A program made the translations under genes and the position numbers. From Oscillibacter sp. (lineage in GTDB: Bacteria > Bacillota > Clostridia > Oscillospirales > Oscillospiraceae): DNA of 8,176 nucleotides. The stretch is taken from positions 1 to 8,176 of the forward strand of contig JAFOCY010000087.1 in assembly GCA_017380995.1 (NCBI GenBank), given 5' to 3'. Below the pieces are notes generated by a model that worked only from the letters and a program-made list of their open reading frames with translations, was not told where the DNA came from and made no database searches. Within the stretch, counting starts at the first letter, position 1. The number at the start of each line of letters is the position of its first letter. Positions 1 through 5,846 of the stretch are shown here, in pieces.

Positions 1-384
1 CTCATAAAGAGATGCCCGGGCCTCCTCGGTCAAGCCCTTGCCGGCCCGGTGGACGGCCAGGGCAACTTTCCGGTTCACTTGTTCGGCAATTTTCCGGCCC
101 TCTTCTGTCAGATGCAGAAGAGCCCGGTAGGCACTGCCCTCCCGGCAGACAAGGCCCCGGGAGACAAGATCTGCGATGCTGCGGGAGATGGCGGCCTTAT
201 CTTTTTCGCAAAGGGTGGACAGCTCTGCGGCGGTAACGCCGTCTTTGCGGCGGCTCATAGCTACCAGACACTCCGCCTGGGGACCCTTCAGCCCAAGGGA
301 TTCCATTTCCTCCCGCTCGATTTTCTGGATCATCCAGTAAAGCTCGGAAATATAGGCGGTGAATTGGGAAAAGCGGGTGACCAT
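1..384 (-). CDS. MarR-family transcriptional regulator, 3' end cut by window edge
   Basis: Winged-helix DNA-binding repressor of the MarR family, probably acting as a homodimer that releases DNA when it binds a small molecule. The 128 visible codons are open from an ATG at 384 to the window edge. An AAAGGAGG-type ribosome binding site lies just upstream of the ATG. Residues 1-30 form the N-terminal dimerisation helix. Residues 35-78 hold the helix-turn-helix, with TAAELSTLCEKDKAAISRSI at 51-70 as the core. The wing follows at about 80-95, ending in the family-typical HLTEEG. About 15-25 C-terminal residues (dimer helix) should lie outside the window, judged from the usual 140-155 residues of the family. 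The gene is divergent from the MFS transporter at 538. Its promoter carries two copies of a palindrome, so autorepression and control of the transporter are likely (inference). The inducer is unknown. Confidence 0.9.
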   Translation of the reverse strand, partial: MVTRFSQFTAYISELYWMIQKIEREEMESLGLKGPQAECLVAMSRRKDGVTAAELSTLCEKDKAAISRSIADLVSRGLVCREGSAYRALLHLTEEGRKIAEQVNRKVALAVHRAGKGLTEEARASLYE

Positions 385-405
385 AGGGATCCTCCTTTTT
401 GAGAA

Positions 406-419
406 GTTGAGATGTCAAC
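406..419. promoter_or_regulatory. Probable MarR operator, copy 1 (at the marR transcription start)
   Basis: GTTGAGATGTCAAC matches the core of the copy at 442-457 in all 14 positions, and 18 of 19 bases agree when extended to 406-424 versus 443-461. The copies are 37 bp apart. This copy lies between the marR -10 box and its ribosome binding site, where a bound repressor would block the start of transcription. Confidence 0.7.
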
Positions 420-426
420 GTCTGGG

Positions 427-455
427 ATCATAGCACAGACTTGTTGAGATGTCAA
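427..455 (-). promoter_or_regulatory. Sigma-A promoter of the marR gene
   Basis: Reading the minus strand, a perfect -35 TTGACA (455 to 450) is followed after exactly 17 bases by -10 TATGAT (432 to 427). Transcription should start near 420, about 36 bases before the ATG. The -35 box lies inside the operator copy at 442-457. Confidence 0.85.
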
Positions 456-457
456 CA
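442..457. promoter_or_regulatory. Probable MarR operator, copy 2 (over the marR -35 box)
   Basis: The palindrome TGTTGAGATGTCAACA has 6-bp arms around a 4-bp centre, the size and TTGA/TCAA style expected for a MarR dimer. It covers the marR -35 box and ends 21 bp before the -35 of the divergent transporter promoter. Binding here should block marR and could influence the transporter. The assignment to this regulator is inferred from position. Confidence 0.7.
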
Positions 458-478
458 TCTGTCTGAAGAAATTCCCTC

Positions 479-507
479 TTGCGGAAGGCACGATCCTTCG
501 ATATAAT
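479..507 (+). promoter_or_regulatory. Promoter of the MFS transporter gene
   Basis: A perfect -10 TATAAT at 502-507 is preceded after 17 bases by a partial -35, TTGCGG at 479-484. Transcription should start near 514, giving a 5' leader of about 24 bases. The GGAGGG ribosome binding site lies at 525-530. Confidence 0.7.
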
Positions 508-537
508 AGGGCGAAAAAATTTTCGGAGGGATTTTCC

Positions 538-1704
538 ATGAAAAAATCTCTGACGGTTCGTTATATGCTCCATCAGATGGCCTATTGGGCCGCGGCGGCG
601 GGAGTGATGAGCTTTGCCTCTGCTTTTTTGCTGGCAAAGGGATTTCCTGCTTCCCAGGTAGGCGTGCTGTTGGCGGCAGGAAACCTTCTTTCCTGCGCCG
701 TACAGCCGGTGCTGGCGGACCGGGCGGACCGTGCAGGCGGACATATCCTGACTCGCCTGATCGTGGGGCTGACGTCTGTCTGTATGCTTTGTTTTGCGGC
801 CCTGCTGGCCATCCCCCTGCCCCAGGCGGTATATGGCCTTTTATATCTTTTGGGTATTTTCACGTTTGATGCCATGATGCCCCTGATGAATGCCATTGCC
901 GTCGCCTGCAACCACAGCGGATGCAAAGTGAACTATGGATTTTGCCGGGGAATCGGGTCCCTTGCCTTTTCCATTGCGGCCTTGGCCATTGGTGAGGCCA
1001 TCGCGGCCTGGGGTGCGGATTGGATGCTGTGGATCGTCCTGGCTCTCCTTGGAGGAAATATCCTGATCACCCTGGGATACCCGCCCCTGGAAAACGGTGG
1101 GGCGGAGGAGAAGGAGCGGACAGAGTCCTGCTCTATCGGGGCCTTTTTCCGGCGGTATAAGTGGTATTGTATGTCGCTTTTGGGCGTGATGCTCCTTGCC
1201 ATGTTCCATGCGATGACGGAGAATTATCTCATTGAGATCTTCCGCCCCTTGGGAGGAGACAGCGGCAGTGTGGGCGTTGCGCTGTTCATTGCCACTGTTG
1301 CGGAAATGCCGGTGATGCTCTGGTTCGACCAGGTGCGGCGGAGGATTTCTGACCAGATGCTTTTGAAGCTTTCCGGTGTGTTCTTTCTTTTGAAAGCGGT
1401 ACTCCTCCTGTTGGCTCCCAGCGTTACCGCCATCTATTTCATCCAGATCCTGCAGGCAGTCAATTATTCCTTCCTCTCTCCCACCCAGGTGTATTACGCC
1501 GGGAGTAAGGTGGCCCTGTCTGACATGGTGAAGGGCCAGGCCTTTATTACGGCATCCTACACCCTGGGCTGCGCCATTGGAAATTTTGTGGGCGGACAGC
1601 TGCTGCAGTTCTTTTCCCTCACCGCCATGCTGACTGCGGGCATTGTGATGGCTGCGGCGGGAACGGTGATCCTCTTTGCTACCGTTGGAAAACAGGACTG
1701 CTGA
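538..1704 (+). CDS. MFS transporter (LacY/nucleoside-symporter-like, MFS_1_like group)
   Basis: Secondary transporter of the major facilitator superfamily in the cytoplasmic membrane. The protein has 388 residues and is hydrophobic throughout, fitting 12 membrane helices with a charged central loop at about 183-208. A motif-A-like loop, LADRADRAGGHILTR (59-73), follows helix 2. NYGFCRGIGSLAFSIAALAI (132-151) resembles the conserved FGR.R..GS.G segment of helix 5 in the LacY-like group. AEMPVMLWFDQ (255-265) and the QILQAVNYSF segment (303-312) are further marks of that group. The ATG at 538 has a good GGAGGG site 7 bases upstream. The gene is divergent from marR, so its substrate is probably related to that regulator's ligand, for example a drug, sugar or nucleoside. 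The family resemblance suggests proton-coupled transport, but direction and substrate cannot be told. Confidence 0.88.
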   Translation: MKKSLTVRYMLHQMAYWAAAAGVMSFASAFLLAKGFPASQVGVLLAAGNLLSCAVQPVLADRADRAGGHILTRLIVGLTSVCMLCFAALLAIPLPQAVYGLLYLLGIFTFDAMMPLMNAIAVACNHSGCKVNYGFCRGIGSLAFSIAALAIGEAIAAWGADWMLWIVLALLGGNILITLGYPPLENGGAEEKERTESCSIGAFFRRYKWYCMSLLGVMLLAMFHAMTENYLIEIFRPLGGDSGSVGVALFIATVAEMPVMLWFDQVRRRISDQMLLKLSGVFFLLKAVLLLLAPSVTAIYFIQILQAVNYSFLSPTQVYYAGSKVALSDMVKGQAFITASYTLGCAIGNFVGGQLLQFFSLTAMLTAGIVMAAAGTVILFATVGKQDC

Positions 1705-1717
1705 AATCAACAAAAGG

Positions 1718-1742
1718 GAAAAACGGTGTTGTTCCGTTTTTC
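1718..1742 (+). terminator. Possible weak terminator after the MFS gene
   Basis: A 9-bp inverted repeat, GAAAAACGG (1718-1726) and CCGTTTTTC (1734-1742), surrounds a 7-base loop. The T run forms part of the stem and only 2-3 GC pairs hold it, so termination may be partial. Some read-through into the next gene is plausible. Confidence 0.4.
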
Positions 1743-1754
1743 GGAGGAGTTTTT

Positions 1755-1760
1755 TATAAT
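1755..1760 (+). promoter_or_regulatory. -10 box of the promoter for the membrane protein-tetR unit
   Basis: A perfect TATAAT stands 26 bases before the ATG. No good -35 is seen at 17 bases (TTCCGT at 1732-1737). The promoter may therefore be weak or depend on an activator. Its -35 area overlaps the putative terminator of the preceding gene. Transcription should start near 1767. Confidence 0.5.
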
Positions 1761-1788
1761 AGCCTCATTCAATAAAGGAGGCTATTAT
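1756..1788. promoter_or_regulatory. Perfect 11-bp inverted repeat over -10 box, ribosome binding site and start codon
   Basis: The arms ATAATAGCCTC (1756-1766) and GAGGCTATTAT (1778-1788) match perfectly around an 11-base spacer. The left arm holds most of the -10 box. The right arm holds most of the AGGAGG ribosome binding site (1776-1781) and the first two bases of the ATG. As DNA it could be the operator of the TetR protein encoded downstream. As RNA made by read-through from upstream it would fold and hide the ribosome binding site. A transcript started at the local promoter, near 1767, would lack the left arm and stay open. Confidence 0.6.
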
Positions 1789-2137
1789 GAACACAGATAA
1801 AATTTATGCCGAGTCCCTGGCGAAGGAGTATGCGCCGAAGGACCATTCCAAGATTATTGCCCTGCGGAAGATGGACCGTATGGCCAAGATGCCCGCAATT
1901 GTATTTGGTTATTCCTTTGGAATTATCGCCTCTTTGGCGGCCGGCACCGGGATGTGCCTTGCCATGGGCGTTTTGGGCGGAGGAAGCTATATCCTGGCTG
2001 GTGTTGTGATCGGTTTGCTGGGATTTATCGGTATGGGCGTCAATTATCCTCTCTACAGAAGGTTCCTGGAAGAGGGAAAGAAAAAGTACGCCTTTGAGAT
2101 CATGGAGCTTGCAAGAGAAATCAGCGAGCAGGAGTAA
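1787..2137 (+). CDS. Small two-helix membrane protein of unknown function
   Basis: The product has 116 residues and I do not recognise a characterised family. The N-terminal 35 residues are charged and probably cytoplasmic. Two hydrophobic segments at about 36-62 and 66-88 would span the membrane, joined by a short glycine-rich turn (GVLGGGSY, 61-68). They are followed by NYPLYRRFLEEGKKKY (86-101) and a charged amphipathic tail to residue 116, which suggests both ends are in the cytoplasm. The ATG has a strong AGGAGG site 5 bases upstream. The tetR gene follows after 11 bases, so the two are almost certainly co-transcribed, and the regulator probably controls this gene. Without substrate-binding or catalytic motifs it could be a stress-induced membrane protein or an accessory transport subunit; neither role is shown by the sequence. 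Confidence 0.85.
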   Translation: MNTDKIYAESLAKEYAPKDHSKIIALRKMDRMAKMPAIVFGYSFGIIASLAAGTGMCLAMGVLGGGSYILAGVVIGLLGFIGMGVNYPLYRRFLEEGKKKYAFEIMELAREISEQE

Positions 2138-2148
2138 GGAAGATTGGA

Positions 2149-2751
2149 TTGAACAGGTCTGAGAGTAAATATTTCAATACGGCGCGGAAAATGGATAGGG
2201 CCCTTTTGGAGCTTTTAGAACAAAAGGACTTCGAATATATTACCATCAAAGAGATTTGTGCCCTGGCGGGAGTGAACCGCTCTACCTTCTATCTGCACTA
2301 TGAGAATACCCGGGACCTGCTGACAGAAGCAACGGAGCAGATGCTGCTGGACTTCCAGGAATATTTTCCCCGGGAGCAGAAAGCGGTGATTTCCGATATG
2401 GCGGAGCGGTCACTGGAGGACCTGCTGTTTATCACGCCGGAGTATCTTATGCCTTACCTCACCTATATCCGGGAGAACAAAAGAGTCATCCGCACTGCCA
2501 TGAAGCATATGGCCACCATGGGCCTTGAGAGGATCTTTGACCGGATGTTCCGCCATGTGTTTGACCCGATCCTGGCTCGGTTTGACGCCCCTGAGGAGCA
2601 GCGAGGATTCATGATGATCTTTTATCTCAGCGGCATCAATGCCATCATCACCAAATGGGTGGAGCATAACTGCGAGGAACCCATGGAGCAGATCATGGAG
2701 ATCATTATGAAATGTGTGGATCCCGGGGAAATGAAGAAGGACACGCCGTAA
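2149..2751 (+). CDS. TetR/AcrR-family transcriptional regulator
   Basis: Ligand-responsive repressor of the TetR family with 200 residues, the usual length. The N-terminal DNA-binding domain covers about residues 7-58, with the helix-turn-helix at 31-51 (ITIKEICALAGVNRSTFYLH is the core). This ends in the family signature TFYLHYENTRDLL. The C-terminal ligand and dimer domain is helical and resembles the clostridial type ending in FYLSGINAIITKWVEHNC (158-175). The start is a TTG with AAGGAAG 6 bases upstream. The next in-frame ATG, at residue 15, would cut into the first DNA-binding helix, so TTG is preferred. The gene lies 11 bases after the small membrane protein gene. Autoregulation through the palindrome at 1756-1788 is likely (inference). 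The last codons and the stop lie inside a terminator hairpin. Confidence 0.9.
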   Translation: MNRSESKYFNTARKMDRALLELLEQKDFEYITIKEICALAGVNRSTFYLHYENTRDLLTEATEQMLLDFQEYFPREQKAVISDMAERSLEDLLFITPEYLMPYLTYIRENKRVIRTAMKHMATMGLERIFDRMFRHVFDPILARFDAPEEQRGFMMIFYLSGINAIITKWVEHNCEEPMEQIMEIIMKCVDPGEMKKDTP

Positions 2752-2767
2752 TCGGCGTGTCCTTCTT
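2734..2767. terminator. Bidirectional terminator shared by tetR and the ATP-grasp gene
   Basis: A perfect 15-bp stem, AAGAAGGACACGCCG (2734-2748) with CGGCGTGTCCTTCTT (2753-2767), closes a TAAT loop. The tetR stop codon TAA (2749-2751) is in the loop. The 3' side gives T-rich tails on both strands (CCTTCTTGT forward, TTCTTCATTT reverse). The hairpin sits between convergent genes and can serve both. Confidence 0.82.
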
Positions 2768-2782
2768 GTATGTATGAGGCTG

Positions 2783-3979
2783 TTACCATTCGGCGACGGC
2801 GTCTGCATAGAAGGCGTCCAGTTCCTCCTTGGTGGAGAAGTTGGCCAGATACATCTGGTTGCCCATGGCACCGGAGAGAGCATCGGGGATGCGCTCCACC
2901 ATCTTCATGTTGGCGCCGTACTTGGCCATCAGGGCATCGTGGTCCAGCTGGAAGTTCTTGCCGTCCCGGCGGCCGGCAAAGGCGCAGTAGAAGTGCTCGC
3001 CCTGGGGGAACTGGGTGGAATCGTAGGCGATCATATCCGCCCAGATCTTGTAGACGTTGGTGGAGTTGGCGAAGTTGATCATGTCGGGAGTGAAGCCGCC
3101 GCTGGGACGCATATTCACTTCCAGAGCGATGATCTGGCCCTTCTTGCCAAGGCCTTCCTGATCCTGGGTCAGGCGGAAGAACTCGAAGTGGACGAAGCGG
3201 TTCTTCACGCCAAAGCTCTTGACAGTTGCACGGCCGGCGGCACGGGTGTCCTCGGGCAGATCCTTGACGATGTAGTAGAGGGAGTTGTCGTTATTGTTCA
3301 CGATATCCATGATGGACATGGGGGTGACATTACCGGTCTCAAAAATGGGTTCGCCCTTGGAGTCGATGATGGCGTCATAGGAGTTGACCTCGGCGTTGAC
3401 GAACTCCTCCATGATGTAAGGCACGTCCTTGGGTCGGTCGTTCATGAAGAAGACCAGGTCCTCATCGCACTTGAGCTTATAGGTGCTCACCGCGCCAACA
3501 CCGTTATCGGGCTTGACGACCACGGGATAACCTACTTCGGCCAGGAAGGCGCGGCAGGCCTCGATATCGTCATCCACCAGATGGTAGCGGGCGGTGGGGA
3601 TGCCGACACGCTGGTAGTATTCCTTCATCTTGGACTTGTACTTGATGCGGGGCATATCCTCCTTCTTGAAGCCGCTGCAGATGTTGAAGTCGGTGCGCAG
3701 CTGAGCGTCCTTTTCCAGCCAGTATTCATTGTTGGACTCCAGCCAGTCGATACGGCCGTACTTGAAGGTGAAGAAAGCAACAGCCCGGTACACCTCGTCA
3801 TAATTTTCAAGGCTTCCGACCTTATAGTATTCATTCAGGCTGTTTTTCAGATTATCGCTCAGCTCATCGTAGGGAGCTTCGCCGATGCCCAGGACGTTCA
3901 GACCGTTATTCTTCAATTCCTTGCAGAACTGCCAGTAGTTGGTGGGGAAGTTGGGGGAGATGAATACGATGTTTTTCAT
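2783..3979 (-). CDS. ATP-grasp domain ligase of unknown substrate
   Basis: Cytoplasmic ATP-grasp enzyme, a family that typically activates a carboxylate as acyl phosphate and joins it to an amine or other nucleophile. From ATG 3979 it has 398 residues. Residues 1-100 form a pre-ATP-grasp domain beginning MKNIVFISPNFPTNYW. The ATP-grasp fold starts near SKMKEYYQRVGIPTARY (116-132). PVVVKPDNGVGAVSTYKL (152-169) is the ATP-binding strand-loop with its lysine. YIMEEFV (188-194) supplies the hinge that contacts adenine. IIALEVNMRPSGGFTPDM (283-300) holds the metal-binding Glu and Asn and the conserved Arg. All key residues appear intact. An upstream in-frame ATG at 4018 would add 13 residues but has no ribosome binding site and falls outside the conserved N-terminus. 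The site before 3979 is also weak (GAAAGAAG), suggesting coupled or low translation. It is the last gene after two esterases. The specific reaction is unknown. Confidence 0.88.
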   Translation of the reverse strand: MKNIVFISPNFPTNYWQFCKELKNNGLNVLGIGEAPYDELSDNLKNSLNEYYKVGSLENYDEVYRAVAFFTFKYGRIDWLESNNEYWLEKDAQLRTDFNICSGFKKEDMPRIKYKSKMKEYYQRVGIPTARYHLVDDDIEACRAFLAEVGYPVVVKPDNGVGAVSTYKLKCDEDLVFFMNDRPKDVPYIMEEFVNAEVNSYDAIIDSKGEPIFETGNVTPMSIMDIVNNNDNSLYYIVKDLPEDTRAAGRATVKSFGVKNRFVHFEFFRLTQDQEGLGKKGQIIALEVNMRPSGGFTPDMINFANSTNVYKIWADMIAYDSTQFPQGEHFYCAFAGRRDGKNFQLDHDALMAKYGANMKMVERIPDALSGAMGNQMYLANFSTKEELDAFYADAVAEW

Positions 3980-4039
3980 GTCAGTACACACTTCTTTCTC
4001 TTTTATGTCAATTCCCATAGGGGGGAGGATGCGCCGCTT

Positions 4040-4789
4040 TCAATGCTCCAGGAGCTTTGGTACGAAGTAGGCGACCTGCTTGTGCCACCAGGGCCAGTCG
4101 TGGTTGACATCAAAGCCCCAGAAGTCCACCCAGATGTGGATGCCCTTTTCGTCAAAGAGCTGCTGCAGGCGGCGGGAGGTTTCGGGCATCTCCCAGGCGC
4201 CCTGGCCGCAGCAGATGATGCCCCGGCCCCGGTTCAGCTTTTCCACGTAAGGGTGGTGGCTGGGGAGGTTTGCCATATAGTGGACGGGAGAGTTGGCGTA
4301 GACCACCTCGTCCATATAATTGCCAAAGCCATACTCGGAAGTATAGATGCCGCTTAGGGCCAGAAGGCCGGTGAAAATGTCGGGGAAACGGAGATGGAGG
4401 TTCACGGCGTGGCTTGCGCCCAGGCTGCAGCCGAACACGGTGATGCCGCCGGACCAGCCGCTGCGCTCCCAGGCCATCTTGCGCATGAAGGGGGCCATCT
4501 CCTCGGTAATGTAGCGGACCCAGGCCTCGTGACGGCGGATGCGGAAATAGGGGTCACCGTCCTTGTTGGACCAGGTCTCAGCATCCAGGGTATCAATGGA
4601 AAAGACCATCACCTGGCCGGACTCGATCCAGGGAGACCAGGTCTCTGTCATGTGGAAGTTTTCAAAGTCGAAAAAGCGGCCGTCCTGGCAGGGGATAAAC
4701 AAAACGGGCCGGCCGGAGTGGCCGTAGACCTTGCATTCCATCTCCCGGCCCAGAGCAGGGCTGAACTGCTTGAAATATCGCATCTCCAT
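4040..4789 (-). CDS. Alpha/beta-hydrolase esterase family protein (second esterase)
   Basis: Serine hydrolase of the putative esterase (PF00756-like) group, 249 residues, the normal size of a single alpha/beta-hydrolase domain. No signal peptide is seen, so it is probably cytoplasmic. The nucleophile elbow GCSLG (120-124) places the catalytic serine at 122. The histidine is probably H230 in FDVNHDWPWWHKQ (226-238). The acid is probably E200 in CGQGAWE (194-200), in place of the more usual Asp; this assignment is tentative. The ATG at 4789 has a strong AGGAGG site 8 bases upstream. The gene starts 30 bases after the first esterase and is followed after about 60 bases by the ATP-grasp gene. It is clearly different in sequence from the first esterase, so this is not a recent tandem duplication. 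The substrate is unknown. Confidence 0.87.
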   Translation of the reverse strand: MEMRYFKQFSPALGREMECKVYGHSGRPVLFIPCQDGRFFDFENFHMTETWSPWIESGQVMVFSIDTLDAETWSNKDGDPYFRIRRHEAWVRYITEEMAPFMRKMAWERSGWSGGITVFGCSLGASHAVNLHLRFPDIFTGLLALSGIYTSEYGFGNYMDEVVYANSPVHYMANLPSHHPYVEKLNRGRGIICCGQGAWEMPETSRRLQQLFDEKGIHIWVDFWGFDVNHDWPWWHKQVAYFVPKLLEH

Positions 4790-4819
4790 GGGAGATACCT
4801 CCTAAGTGTTTTTCTCTGT

Positions 4820-5584
4820 TTAGTCCAATCCGTAGAACAAAATGTCCATAAAGAAGGGGATTTGCCGCTCCCAGCTTCCTTCGCTGTGGTTTCCGCCGGG
4901 GACGATGCGGCTGGTGAGGTTCACCTTCTTTTCCAGGAGTCTTGCACTGATGCGGCCAAAGGTTTTCTCCATGCTTCGCCAGCCCAATTCCTCAGAGCCG
5001 TAATCCATATAGAGAACGGTATCGGGGGCGATGCGGCTTTTGCGGATGAACAGTTCGATCTTCCAGGGAGAGGTCCAGAGGGAAGGGGAGAGGGCCGCGC
5101 CCCGGGAGAAGACATGGTTATAGGCGGTCACGGCGTAGAGCGTCATCAATCCGCCCATGGAGCTTCCGGCGATAAAGGTGAATTCCCGGTCGGGGATGGT
5201 GGGGAAGTGATCGTCAATATAGGGCTTGAACTCCTTGACAAGCCACTCCATGGTGGTATGACCCCGGCCGGCAACATGGCCAAACTTGGGGTCGTCAAAG
5301 GTGAAGGGAGAATATTCTCTCAAGCGTCCGTTGTCCGGAGAGCGGTTGCACTCCACAGCGGCGATGATCAGAGGCGGCTGGACCTCTTCCAAAAACTCCG
5401 CCATTCCCCAACTCTTTCCGTAGGTGGCGTCCTCGTCGAAAAAGACATTGTGGCCATCGAACATATAGAGGACAGGATAGCGTTCCTCACTTCCTTCCTC
5501 CCATTCATCGGGGACGTAAACATAGGCTTTTCGTTCTACATCCCCCGTTAACTGGGGGATGGTCAGGTTCCATTTTTCAATCAT
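4820..5584 (-). CDS. Alpha/beta-hydrolase esterase family protein (first esterase)
   Basis: Serine hydrolase of the putative esterase family (PF00756-like, related to Fes and esterase D types), 254 residues, with no signal peptide or membrane helix. YPVLYMFDGHNVFFDE (36-51) is the usual strand and oxyanion region. The nucleophile elbow GSSMG (140-144) gives S142. The acid is probably D194 in LYMDYGSEEL (191-200), and H233 in GGNHSEGSW (230-238) completes the triad. The family hydrolyses esters, including siderophore, acetyl and other acyl esters; the substrate here cannot be told. The ATG at 5584 lacks a good ribosome binding site; only AAAAGAG lies about 14 bases upstream, and no better in-frame start is seen. 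It is the first gene of the presumed esterase-esterase-ATP-grasp operon, with promoter candidates at 5628-5656 and 6000-6028. Confidence 0.88.
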   Translation of the reverse strand: MIEKWNLTIPQLTGDVERKAYVYVPDEWEEGSEERYPVLYMFDGHNVFFDEDATYGKSWGMAEFLEEVQPPLIIAAVECNRSPDNGRLREYSPFTFDDPKFGHVAGRGHTTMEWLVKEFKPYIDDHFPTIPDREFTFIAGSSMGGLMTLYAVTAYNHVFSRGAALSPSLWTSPWKIELFIRKSRIAPDTVLYMDYGSEELGWRSMEKTFGRISARLLEKKVNLTSRIVPGGNHSEGSWERQIPFFMDILFYGLD

Positions 5585-5627
5585 AGTGGTCAGGGTCTCT
5601 TTTCTTGTTGGGATTCAGATGTTAGAT

Positions 5628-5656
5628 AGTTTATCACAGTAAACCGAAAAAAGCAA
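5628..5656 (-). promoter_or_regulatory. Candidate promoter of the esterase/ATP-grasp operon with overlapping palindrome
   Basis: On the minus strand, TTGCTT (5656 to 5651) is followed after 17 bases by TAAACT (5633 to 5628), preceded by TGA, which makes an extended -10. Transcription would start near 5621, giving a leader of about 37 bases. The 16-bp palindrome GTTTATCACAGTAAAC (5629-5644) overlaps the -10 and could be an operator. Confidence 0.5.
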
Positions 5657-5677
5657 TTCCCATTCTGTCGATGGGAG

Positions 5678-5718
5678 AAAAAAGCGAGGCCCCGCGCGGA
5701 ATGGCGTCCGTGCGGGGC
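5678..5718 (-). terminator. Possible terminator inside the intergenic region
   Basis: The arms at 5689-5699 and 5708-5718 form an 11-bp stem with an 8-base loop. On the minus strand one position is a C-A mismatch; on the plus strand it is a G-U pair. On the minus strand a run of six T (5683 to 5678) follows after 5 bases, a little far for an ideal terminator. Confidence 0.4.
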
Positions 5719-5771
5719 AAATGAGGTAAGAGAATATCAAATTGGTTCATCAGATCCGGTGGGCCGGGATA

Positions 5772-5822
5772 GAGGCACTCTCCAAAGGGCTGACAGGGTG
5801 TAAGCCTTTTGGGGAGTGCCTC
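5772..5822. repeat. Long hairpin with 20-bp stem
   Basis: The arms 5772-5791 and 5803-5822 pair over 20 bp around an 11-base loop. Read as plus-strand RNA all 20 pairs form, two of them as G-U wobbles (5781-5813, 5787-5807). As minus-strand RNA those two would be A-C mismatches. The last bases of the right arm also belong to the next hairpin. Confidence 0.8.
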
Positions 5823-5846
5823 CGGGGGTCTGCAGGCCCCGGAGGC
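5818..5846. repeat. GC-rich hairpin overlapping the preceding one
   Basis: GCCTCCGGGG (5818-5827) and CCCCGGAGGC (5837-5846) form a perfect 10-bp stem with a loop of 9 bases. It uses bases 5818-5822, which also form the base of the 5772-5822 stem. The two full-length stems are therefore mutually exclusive. Confidence 0.8.

Noticed and set aside
841..1713. Minus-strand open frame of 290 codons opposite the MFS gene
   Set aside because: Antisense shadow of a clear membrane transporter; its composition is charged and His-rich, without a domain.
3960..3997. Internal promoter (TTGACA near 4007) before the ATP-grasp gene
   Set aside because: The -10 at 17 bases would be TGTACT, a poor match, and the predicted start would fall at or inside the coding sequence from 3979.
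2774..4357. Plus-strand open frame of 527 codons opposite the ATP-grasp gene and part of the second esterase
   Set aside because: Antisense to two well-supported genes, of biased composition, with no ribosome binding site at the start, and entering through the terminator region.
4394..5551. Plus-strand open frame of 385 codons opposite the two esterases
   Set aside because: It runs antisense across both esterase genes and the gap between them, with no domain and no start signals.
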